This document shows, one piece after another, positions 1 through 4,925 of a DNA stretch of 6,384 nt (the stretch's first letter is position 1; every line of letters begins with the position of its first letter). The DNA is from Pedobacter sp. UBA5917 (lineage in GTDB: Bacteria; Bacteroidota; Bacteroidia; Sphingobacteriales; Sphingobacteriaceae). The notes below the pieces were generated by a model that was given only the letters and a program-made list of their open reading frames with translations, searched no databases and had not been told where the DNA came from. The stretch is from the NCBI RefSeq assembly GCF_002432345.1, contig NZ_DJDT01000047.1, forward strand, positions 1-6,384, in the 5' to 3' direction. The position numbers and the translations under genes were made by a program.

Positions 1-8
1 AAGCATCG

Positions 9-90
9 TCATCTCGACTGGAATGCAGTGGAATGGAGAGATCTATCTCGAGATAGATTTCTCGACTACGCTGCACTTCGCTCGAAATGA
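9..90. repeat. REP-like 82-bp imperfect palindrome
   Basis: Two 38-base arms (9-46 and 53-90) are reverse complements of each other at 28 of 38 positions, around a CTCGAG centre. The middle 18 bp (41-58, ATCTATCTCGAGATAGAT) are a perfect palindrome. The outer end of the right arm, read on the minus strand, is TCATTTCGAGCGAAGTGCAG, which resembles the dispersed intergenic repeats I know from Pedobacter and related genomes. The left arm also holds a short direct repeat, TGGAATG at 19-25 and 29-35. The element sits just downstream of the minus-strand DUF4251 gene, so it could act as a transcript-end hairpin for that gene. The palindrome is read directly; the REP family membership is inference because only one copy is visible here. 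Confidence 0.7.
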
Positions 91-120
91 AGGTTTTATA
101 TTAGAAGAGATGATAATCTT

Positions 121-651
121 TTAATCCTGTTTTTTCGGTTCGTCCAAATAACCGTTAAAAACAATAGGTTGTTTATTGATGCTGCTTGCTGTTAACGAGG
201 CATAACCATTTGTAGAAATATTGATCGTAAACCTATAGTTTTCGCGCTGTACATCCTTGGTATTGATCTGTATGGTGTAAGCACCTCTTTTATTTTTCGA
301 TTCGGTATAGGTAAAATCTTTTGAGGTAAATTTAATGCCGCCCTGGCTGGGATCCATTGGTGCAGAAAAGGCCCTTCCATAATAAGGCAGATAAGCAACC
401 ACGCTATCTTTCGTTATTTTTACATCGTATTGCGATCCCGTTAAGTTAATGGTAGCTCCTCCCTGGCTTCCGGGCATCATGGAGAGTACCCTGCTTACAT
501 CCAGGTTCGACATTGGCAGTGCGGTATTGGCAACAAAAGTATAGTGTTTATCGGCTACAATTTTTACGGTAGTTTCTTTATTGGTTTGGGCGAATGATTG
601 AACCCCAAATGCTAGAAAGCCAAGGCTCAATATTAAATTTAAACGTTTCAT
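121..651 (-). CDS. DUF4251 domain-containing secreted protein
   Basis: This is a 176-residue protein of a family (DUF4251) found mainly in Bacteroidota, with no established biochemical role. Residues 1-21 form a typical signal peptide (basic MKR start, hydrophobic stretch, cleavage likely at SFA|Q), so the mature protein should be periplasmic or outer-membrane associated. The rest fits the family pattern: an alternating beta-strand domain with the landmark LPYYGRAF near residues 88-95, a GGIKF segment after it, and a C-terminal NGYASLTASS then NGYLDEP region. Length is usual for the family, so it appears intact. The start is the ATG directly before the signal peptide. It is the last of four minus-strand genes, 108 bp after its upstream neighbour, with no clear Shine-Dalgarno and no convincing -7/-33 promoter. 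The family call rests on remembered pattern, not a profile search. Confidence 0.85.
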   Translation of the reverse strand: MKRLNLILSLGFLAFGVQSFAQTNKETTVKIVADKHYTFVANTALPMSNLDVSRVLSMMPGSQGGATINLTGSQYDVKITKDSVVAYLPYYGRAFSAPMDPSQGGIKFTSKDFTYTESKNKRGAYTIQINTKDVQRENYRFTINISTNGYASLTASSINKQPIVFNGYLDEPKKQD

Positions 652-759
652 AATGTGTGTTTTAAATGTGTAACAATTTAAAGATGCACAGATTTGAAAG
701 ATTCCATAATAGTGCCAAAAATGGAACGTAGCGTAAATTTAACGAATTTATGATTGATA

Positions 760-1371
760 TTATGGATTTACCTTTTCCAAATAGATCGATTTATACAAAG
801 AACTGGTTTTTTCATCTTCAGAAGCACCCAATGCGGTAAATTTATACTTCCCGGCCGGAATATGCTGAAGCTCAATTTCCCCATTCTCATCAGTGATTAA
901 TGTAATTGAACTGCTTCCGGAACTTTTGCCCCCTTTAACCAAAATGCCACCAATTGGTGAGCCCGCAACCCTCGAATTTGGATTGGTTGAAGGGACAGAA
1001 ACTACAAACTTGTAATTTCCTATAGCCGTATTATTAAATTCTATTTCCCCGTTTTCGTTGGTGGTCAGCGTAATCTGGTCTCCTGTATTTTTACTTCCCT
1101 TTACTACAATGCCACTGATGGGCTGTCCGGCTGCAAAATTAATCTCCCCGGTTGCTGCATCAAGTTTACCTTTTATCGATTTCATAATGCATGGGAAATG
1201 CGATTCAGGGTAGCTGAGTTTACAATACTCGCAGTAATGCCCCTCTTGTAAACTGGTTTTTGGTTGTCTTGTTGATTGTTGTGTTTCCGTTAATGTGTTA
1301 GTTTTAACCTGAGCCAGTACAATAAATGAAGTAAATAGCAGGAATGCCGCTATAACAGCCCTTTTTTTCAT
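760..1371 (-). CDS. Secreted protein with Cys/His cluster and two tandem beta-sandwich repeats
   Basis: This 203-residue protein begins with a signal peptide (residues 1-20, cleavage near VLA|Q), so it is exported. A Cys/His-rich segment follows: H45, C47, C50, H58 and C61 in GHYCEYCKLSYPESHFPC, which looks like a small metal-binding or disulfide knot. Next come two related repeats, about residues 82-122 and 137-178, sharing G-x-P-I-x-G-I/L-V-K-G, then T-x-E-N-G-E-I-E, then G-x-Y-K-F. This pattern resembles carboxypeptidase-regulatory-like or SpaA/Cna-B prealbumin-fold domains, where the NGEIEF...G-Y-K-F strands are typical. No catalytic domain is visible, and no sorting signal or TonB-linked region. 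A TAATTTTA box, one base off the TAnnTTTG consensus, lies about 20 bp upstream (1391-1398, minus strand) and may be its promoter. Function unknown; I would call it a carboxypeptidase-like regulatory domain protein. Confidence 0.75.
   Translation of the reverse strand: MKKRAVIAAFLLFTSFIVLAQVKTNTLTETQQSTRQPKTSLQEGHYCEYCKLSYPESHFPCIMKSIKGKLDAATGEINFAAGQPISGIVVKGSKNTGDQITLTTNENGEIEFNNTAIGNYKFVVSVPSTNPNSRVAGSPIGGILVKGGKSSGSSSITLITDENGEIELQHIPAGKYKFTALGASEDEKTSSLYKSIYLEKVNP
838..963 (-). repeat. Second copy of the intragenic protein repeat
   Basis: This stretch encodes residues 137-178 of the secreted protein: GSPIGGILVKGGK, a Ser-rich turn, TDENGEIEL and AGKYKF. It aligns with residues 82-122 encoded at 1006-1128, with a single-residue length difference. 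The two copies have diverged at the DNA level, which points to an old duplication kept for its fold. Confidence 0.7.
1006..1128 (-). repeat. First copy of the intragenic protein repeat
   Basis: This stretch encodes residues 82-122 of the secreted protein: GQPISGIVVKGSK, TNENGEIEF and GNYKF. It is the partner of the copy at 838-963. The pair are separated by a Ser/Pro/Asn-rich linker of about 14 residues, as expected for two small beta domains in a row. Confidence 0.7.
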
Positions 1372-1449
1372 TGATATTCGATTAGAACAGTAAAATTAAT
1401 GAAAAAATATGGTTCCTGCTAGTTTTGAGCCGTTTAATGATTTTATGTA

Positions 1450-1788
1450 TTACTTCTTTTTCGATGCTTTTGCAAAAGGATTAAAATCCAGGGCAAGTTT
1501 AACCCAGAAATCGAGCTCGTCGTTCCGGCTTAATACATCTTCCGAAACCGAAATATAACCTTTCATCGGCCGACCGCCCATTACCATTTGTTCCCAACCA
1601 TCTTTGTCCGATAAATTTTCAAGGCTATTCGGATCGAGCCGCACCATCATACCATTTTTTGAAACACCAATACACATTTTCCCGTTCACCATAAACACTA
1701 AACCGGTAAACATCAGTTTTTCTTCCACATCTGGTATGTGCATTAAACGTTCGGCCACGCGGAGGGCAAGGGTTTCGTTATACTTCAT
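1450..1788 (-). CDS. TfoX/Sxy family protein, N-terminal domain only
   Basis: This 112-residue cytoplasmic protein matches the TfoX N-terminal domain. Landmarks are the amphipathic first helix (YNETLALRVAERL), the core EEKLMFTGLVFMVNGKM at residues 22-38 (related to the family's M-F-G-G-x-x-F...G-x-M pattern, here with FTG), GGRPMKGYISV at 71-81, and a closing DFWVKLALDFNP helix at 93-104 with a lysine-rich tail. TfoX/Sxy proteins regulate competence genes in gammaproteobacteria, but single-domain Bacteroidota members lack the C-terminal domain and have no proven role, so competence should not be assumed. The start ATG overlaps the stop of the upstream gene (ATGA, 4 bp), which suggests translational coupling and supports this start. 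It ends in three lysines and appears complete. Confidence 0.85.
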   Translation of the reverse strand: MKYNETLALRVAERLMHIPDVEEKLMFTGLVFMVNGKMCIGVSKNGMMVRLDPNSLENLSDKDGWEQMVMGGRPMKGYISVSEDVLSRNDELDFWVKLALDFNPFAKASKKK

Positions 1789-2480
1789 GATTTAAAATTG
1801 TGTGCGTTAGCTGTACCGTATTTGATGCCCGTAGCGCGGAAATATTTTCTGATCAGCTCAAATTTGTTTTCGCAAAGTTCCCCAATACCTATCTTTTCTG
1901 AGCTTTCTTCTGTTCGTTGACATTCGAAACAGATTTCTATATACTCGGCTATCAATCCATTTTCATCTAAAAACACAACTGCATTTCTTGGATTATAGCA
2001 GCGATATCCACCTGCTTCTCCTAAAAGATATCCTTTATAACTTTTGGTAGATGTATAACCAAAATTGTAGAGTACATTGGTAAGTTTATCCACTTCCAAA
2101 GCTGACAATATTTTTTTTTCTTTTATTCTTGCTGAATCTAATTTTTGTTTTTTTTCCAGCAACGCATGATAAACTTCTTCCTTAACCGGGGCATTGATTG
2201 GAATTTTAGAAGTATCAGTATACACAATCTCAGCACTTATATCTGGTGGTTCAAAAGAGATCAGCATAACCGTTTTGTACCGGTTAAAAGGGAAAAACTT
2301 TAATCTATCTGCAGGTGAATATTTGTTTCGATGCATACATGCAATTCGTTTCACCAATATATCGTAATCAGCGCTCGTGGGTGGTGCGAGTGGCGGTGGT
2401 GGGACGCTGTGTTTTTTCTTCTGCGCAAAACACGCAAAGCATAATAGGCAAAAAATAAAGGTTAATTTAGTGCGGTACAT
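1785..2480 (-). CDS. Unrecognised secreted protein with conserved-looking Cys-rich C-terminal region
   Basis: I do not recognise a named family in this 231-residue protein. Residues 1-19 form a signal peptide (MYRTK, a hydrophobic Cys-containing core, then CFA|Q). The FAC sequence at 15-17 is a poor lipobox, so a soluble periplasmic or surface protein is more likely than a lipoprotein. A proline-rich stretch (PPPPLAPP, 27-34) follows. Residues 98-130 are charged and helical in character. The best-ordered part is CYNPRNAVVFLDENG (161-175) followed by YIEICFECQ (180-188), with cysteines at 161, 184, 187 and 203; the CFEC pair could form a disulfide or bind metal or haem-like ligands, but no CXXCH motif is present. 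It leads an operon with the TfoX-like gene through a 4-bp overlap. A TAATTTTA box with a TTTTG 20 bp further upstream lies just before the start. Confidence 0.7.
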   Translation of the reverse strand: MYRTKLTFIFCLLCFACFAQKKKHSVPPPPLAPPTSADYDILVKRIACMHRNKYSPADRLKFFPFNRYKTVMLISFEPPDISAEIVYTDTSKIPINAPVKEEVYHALLEKKQKLDSARIKEKKILSALEVDKLTNVLYNFGYTSTKSYKGYLLGEAGGYRCYNPRNAVVFLDENGLIAEYIEICFECQRTEESSEKIGIGELCENKFELIRKYFRATGIKYGTANAHNFKS

Positions 2481-2493
2481 TAGCTGTTTTTCT

Positions 2494-2526
2494 TAAAATT
2501 AATGTTTAAAAAGATATTGAACAAAA
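2494..2526 (-). promoter_or_regulatory. Candidate Bacteroidota promoter for the 231-residue secreted protein
   Basis: Read on the minus strand, TTTTG (2522-2526) is followed after 20 bases by TAATTTTA (2494-2501). The Bacteroidota primary sigma factor prefers TTTG, a 19-21 base spacer, then TAnnTTTG; only the last base of the -7 box differs. The gene start lies 13 bp beyond the box, which implies a very short 5' leader. The position in a divergent intergenic region supports it. Confidence 0.45.
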
Positions 2527-2552
2527 TAATTCCCTTAGTTTCTCTATTTCAG

Positions 2553-2560
2553 TAAATTTG
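2553..2560 (+). promoter_or_regulatory. Perfect Bacteroidota -7 box directly before rnhB
   Basis: TAAATTTG matches the TAnnTTTG consensus exactly and ends only 4 bases before the rnhB ATG. No TTTG -33 element is seen at the usual spacing. If the box is used, transcription would start at or within a few bases of the ATG, giving a leaderless or nearly leaderless mRNA. Confidence 0.45.
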
Positions 2561-2564
2561 CAAC

Positions 2565-3173
2565 ATGTTGTTAAACTGTTATCAGGAAGAATTATTAGAG
2601 GCTGGATGTGATGAAGCCGGAAGAGGTTGCCTCGCCGGACCTGTTTTTGCAGCTGCGGTAATTTTGCCGAAAGGTTTTGTACTCGAAGGTTTAAACGATT
2701 CGAAGCAGTTATCGCACGATCAAAGAGCTTTATTAAGGCCAATTATCGAAAAAGAAGCTTTGGCCTGGGCAGTTGCTTCCTGCGATCATGAAGAAATAGA
2801 CCGCATCAATATTTTAAATGCATCTTTTCTGGCCATGCACAGGGCAATTGAGAAACTGCAAACCCAGCCACAATATCTGGTTATCGATGGGAACCGTTTT
2901 AAAACCTATCCAAAGATTCCACATAGCTGTATTGTTAAAGGTGATGGTAAATACCTGAATATTGCTGCAGCCTCGATACTGGCCAAAACACACCGCGACG
3001 AGTATATGACCAATCTGCATGCTGATTACCCGCATTATAACTGGATGCAGAATAAAGGTTATCCAACAACGGCACACCGTAGGGCTGTAATCGAGATCGG
3101 CCTGTCGCCTTTTCACCGCAAAACTTTTAATGTAAGCGATCCTCAGTTGGATCTGTTTTCAAAAAACGCCTAA
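2565..3173 (+). CDS. rnhB: Ribonuclease HII
   Basis: RNase HII cleaves the RNA strand of RNA-DNA hybrids and nicks 5' of single ribonucleotides misincorporated in DNA, starting ribonucleotide excision repair in the cytoplasm. The 202-residue length is usual. Diagnostic motifs are all present: CDEAGRGCLAGPV at 15-27 with metal ligands D16 and E17, NDSKQLS at 44-50, VIDGN at 106-110 with D108, and VKGDGK at 124-129 with the fourth acidic residue D127, followed by the family helix AAASILAKTHRDEYM. The C terminus ends in PQLDLFSKNA, where Q194-F198 is a textbook match to the bacterial sliding-clamp-binding pentapeptide. The start ATG gives the expected short N terminus. It is divergent from the minus-strand block and probably co-transcribed with the glycosyltransferase 22 bp downstream. 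Confidence 0.97.
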   Translation: MLLNCYQEELLEAGCDEAGRGCLAGPVFAAAVILPKGFVLEGLNDSKQLSHDQRALLRPIIEKEALAWAVASCDHEEIDRINILNASFLAMHRAIEKLQTQPQYLVIDGNRFKTYPKIPHSCIVKGDGKYLNIAAASILAKTHRDEYMTNLHADYPHYNWMQNKGYPTTAHRRAVIEIGLSPFHRKTFNVSDPQLDLFSKNA

Positions 3174-3183
3174 AATTTTGTAA

Positions 3184-3201
3184 TTTCACAACATTGTGAA
3201 A
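3184..3201. repeat. 18-bp palindrome spanning the glycosyltransferase start codon
   Basis: TTTCACAA and TTGTGAAA are perfect 8-base inverted arms separated by CA, and the GTG start codon (3196-3198) lies in the right arm. It could be an operator-type site or an mRNA hairpin that limits start-codon access. The symmetry is read directly; any function is inference. Confidence 0.5.
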
Positions 3202-4398
3202 ATTCTGTTGATTACCAAGCGGATTCCCTTTCCGCCAAATAGTGGTTATCCCATTGTGGTTTATAATACCATAAAAGGTTTGCTGCAGCTTGGCGCAGAT
3301 ATCACTTTGTTCAGTTTTAACCCCACAAAAGGCCGCATTGATATCGAAGATATCTACGATCCTATTTTTGAACAGATTAAATACCATACCTACGATTTAG
3401 ATACGGATGTAAATGTGTGGTCGGCATTTTTTAACATTTTTACCAACGAATCGTATAACGTTTCGCGTTATTACAGCGAAGATGCAGCGCGGCAACTGGA
3501 GAATGTGCTGCGAGAAAATGCTTTCGACATTATCCAGTTCGAGGGGCTTTTCGTGGTACCCTATTTAGATGTGGTGAAGGCAAATAGTAACGCCAAACTA
3601 ATTTATAGGGCACATAACATTGAATTTACCCTTTGGGAGCGTCTTTCCCATTTAGAAAAATTTCTCATCAGGCGTAAATACCTTGCTTTTTTGGCCCAAA
3701 GACTTAAAGCTTACGAAACCGATCAGATTAACCGTTTCCACCAGATTTTTGCCATCAGTGAGCCCGATAGGCAAAGTATATTGCGCTTTGGCTGCGAAGT
3801 GCCGATGTCGGTTTTTCCGGTAGCCATCGATCTGGAAAAATATAAGGTAGATAAAACCAAAACCAGTTTTCCTACACTCTTTCATTTGGGCGCGATGGAT
3901 TGGCGGCCCAATCAGGAAGGTTTAGAATGGTTTCTGGATGATATCTGGCCTGATATCGAAAAGCTGAACAAAGACCTGCGTTTTTATATTGCCGGCAAAA
4001 ATATGCAGAAACATTTCTTCGAGTACGACTCAGAAAACCTGATTGTAGAAGGCGAGGTTTTTGATGCCGTGGAGTTTATGAACTCAAAAGCCATTATGAT
4101 TGTGCCGTTAATTTCTGGTACTGGCATGCGGGTTAAGATTATTGAGGGTATGGCCATGAAAAAATGTATTATTGCGACAACTACCGCTGCTGAAGGTATT
4201 AACTACAGGCACGGCCATGATATTTTAATTGCCGATTCGGCTGATGAGTTCTACCGCTCCATTTTGCAGTGTATCATCAACCCTAAACGCTGGATGGAAA
4301 TAGGGGAAAATGCACGTAAAACGGTAGAAAACGACCACGGTGTTCACCTGATCTCGGGTAAAATGCTTAAGATTTACGAGGAGTTGGTGAGTGCTTAG
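3196..4398 (+). CDS. GT4-type (GT-B fold) glycosyltransferase
   Basis: This 400-residue protein fits family 1/GT4 retaining glycosyltransferases, which move a sugar from an NDP-sugar to a glycan, lipid or other acceptor at the inner face of the membrane. The N-terminal Rossmann half opens with ILLITKRIPFPPNSGYP (3-19), typical of these enzymes, and has IQFEGLF (113-119) and RAHNIE (138-143). The C-terminal donor-binding half starts near LFHLGAMDWRPNQEG (228-242), includes FYIAGKNM, and has SGTGMRVKIIEGMAMKK (307-323) then TAAEGI (330-335). E317 is the second glutamate of the EX7E motif; the first is replaced by T309, as is common in the GTGMRxK subgroup. Donor and acceptor cannot be told. Translation starts at GTG; starting there preserves the canonical MKILLITKR beginning, and no ATG alternative lies nearby. 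No other cell-envelope genes adjoin, so it is not clearly part of a polysaccharide cluster. Confidence 0.93.
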   Translation: MKILLITKRIPFPPNSGYPIVVYNTIKGLLQLGADITLFSFNPTKGRIDIEDIYDPIFEQIKYHTYDLDTDVNVWSAFFNIFTNESYNVSRYYSEDAARQLENVLRENAFDIIQFEGLFVVPYLDVVKANSNAKLIYRAHNIEFTLWERLSHLEKFLIRRKYLAFLAQRLKAYETDQINRFHQIFAISEPDRQSILRFGCEVPMSVFPVAIDLEKYKVDKTKTSFPTLFHLGAMDWRPNQEGLEWFLDDIWPDIEKLNKDLRFYIAGKNMQKHFFEYDSENLIVEGEVFDAVEFMNSKAIMIVPLISGTGMRVKIIEGMAMKKCIIATTTAAEGINYRHGHDILIADSADEFYRSILQCIINPKRWMEIGENARKTVENDHGVHLISGKMLKIYEELVSA

Positions 4399-4408
4399 AT
4401 CTACTTAT

Positions 4409-4453
4409 GAGTTGACAACTTTTATAGGCATTAAGAATGGAAGTTGTCAACTC
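4409..4453. terminator. 13-bp perfect inverted repeat between convergent genes
   Basis: GAGTTGACAACTT (4409-4421) and AAGTTGTCAACTC (4441-4453) are exact reverse complements around a 19-base loop. In a plus-strand transcript the stem can extend by two U-G and two A-U pairs, to 17 pairs. It lies 10 bp after the glycosyltransferase stop and 11 bp after the end of the convergent small gene, where a shared transcript-end hairpin is expected. No immediate U-tract follows on either strand, so it is not a canonical intrinsic terminator; a short T-run occurs only about 20 bases later. Each arm also contains its own palindrome, AGTTG-A/T-CAACT, so paired protein-binding sites are an alternative. Confidence 0.55.
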
Positions 4454-4464
4454 TGGATTTCAGG

Positions 4465-4716
4465 TTATAGACTTAATTTTTTATCCTTTACAAATTCGTT
4501 AAAATATTTTTGTTCTATCTTCTCCTCATCTGATAAATCTTCGAATTTAGTATCCGACATACCGATTGGAGAATAGAACTTCCATTTCCAGGTAGGGCGA
4601 TGTTTAACAAACAAATGTTTTTCGAGAAATTCGTCATGAACATAAACTCCACAGAAAAATCTGAAAATGATAGCACTGCCAATTAGTGTAATTAAAAGTA
4701 TACTTTTTTTATTCAT
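4465..4716 (-). CDS. Small hypothetical membrane-anchored protein
   Basis: This 83-residue protein is not one I recognise. Residues 5-24 are a hydrophobic segment after MNKK, most likely one N-terminal transmembrane anchor (or an uncleaved signal), leaving a soluble tail of about 59 residues outside the cytoplasm. The tail has an aromatic/basic part (HRPTWKWKFYSP, 39-50) and then an acidic, helical part (DTKFEDLSDEEKIEQKYF, 55-72). The amino-acid make-up is protein-like, with no low-complexity or out-of-frame character, which supports a real gene. AGGGGT just before the ATG could be a weak ribosome binding site, although it is very close. The gene is more AT-rich than its neighbours and convergent with the glycosyltransferase. 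No promoter consensus was found upstream. Coding status is likely but not certain. Confidence 0.6.
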   Translation of the reverse strand: MNKKSILLITLIGSAIIFRFFCGVYVHDEFLEKHLFVKHRPTWKWKFYSPIGMSDTKFEDLSDEEKIEQKYFNEFVKDKKLSL

Positions 4717-4817
4717 TACCCCTAAGTTATTGTTTTTTGATGTTTATCTATTTTATAAGTGGGTAAGTTCATGCAAAACTCCATTAAAATTAAGCCAGAA
4801 TTTTGTCTTTTTCTTAG

Positions 4818-4825
4818 TAGTTTTG
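4818..4825 (+). promoter_or_regulatory. Candidate -7 box upstream of gcvT
   Basis: TAGTTTTG fits TAnnTTTG exactly and lies in the 209-bp spacer before gcvT, giving a predicted leader of roughly 95 bases. No TTTG is found 19-21 bases upstream. A second candidate, TATAATTTG at 4854-4862, is closer to the gene but has one base fewer between TA and TTTG. Either could drive gcvT. Confidence 0.35.
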
Positions 4826-4862
4826 CGCCCAATAAGAATAAGTAAAAAATTGTTATAATTTG

Positions 4863-4877
4863 CAGCTTACTAAGCTG
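4863..4877. repeat. Short palindrome in the gcvT upstream region
   Basis: CAGCTT and AAGCTG are perfect 6-base arms around ACT. The site directly follows the TATAATTTG promoter-like sequence and lies about 50 bp before gcvT, a reasonable place for an operator or a leader hairpin. It is short enough to arise by chance. Confidence 0.3.
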
Positions 4878-4925
4878 ATAAACAAACCAAAACTGCTTCA
4901 TTATCATAAAAAATAAAATTCACGG

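Noticed and set aside
91..120. Possible intrinsic terminator just after the DUF4251 gene (AGAT-GATA-ATCT)
   Set aside because: The stem is only about four pairs and AT-rich; the 82-bp palindrome next to it is a better structure.
1450..1788. Calling the TfoX-domain protein a competence master regulator
   Set aside because: It has only the N-terminal domain, and no competence genes lie nearby; single-domain homologues are common without known competence roles.
2096..2160. T-rich homopolymer runs in the 231-residue protein gene as phase-variation tracts
   Set aside because: The runs are 8-9 bases in an AT-rich lysine-coding stretch and the frame is intact; there is no sign that they vary.
2506..3116. 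Minus-strand frames opposite rnhB
   Set aside because: They are antisense to a gene with complete catalytic motifs and show no recognisable protein features.
3196..4398. A polysaccharide biosynthesis cluster around the glycosyltransferase
   Set aside because: Neighbours are rnhB, a small membrane protein and gcvT; no other sugar-modifying, export or polymerase genes are present.
4391..4576. Plus-strand open frame of 61 residues after the glycosyltransferase
   Set aside because: It runs through the 4409-4453 hairpin and is antisense to the better-supported 83-residue gene; its residue make-up is not protein-like.
4722..4907. Minus-strand open frame of 61 residues in the gcvT upstream spacer
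   Set aside because: AT-rich spacer sequence lets frames stay open by chance; no domain, start signal or sensible composition, and it covers the likely gcvT promoter elements.
4717..4925. Glycine riboswitch upstream of gcvT
   Set aside because: The spacer is AT-rich and lacks the G-rich conserved core of tandem glycine aptamers, as far as can be read by eye.
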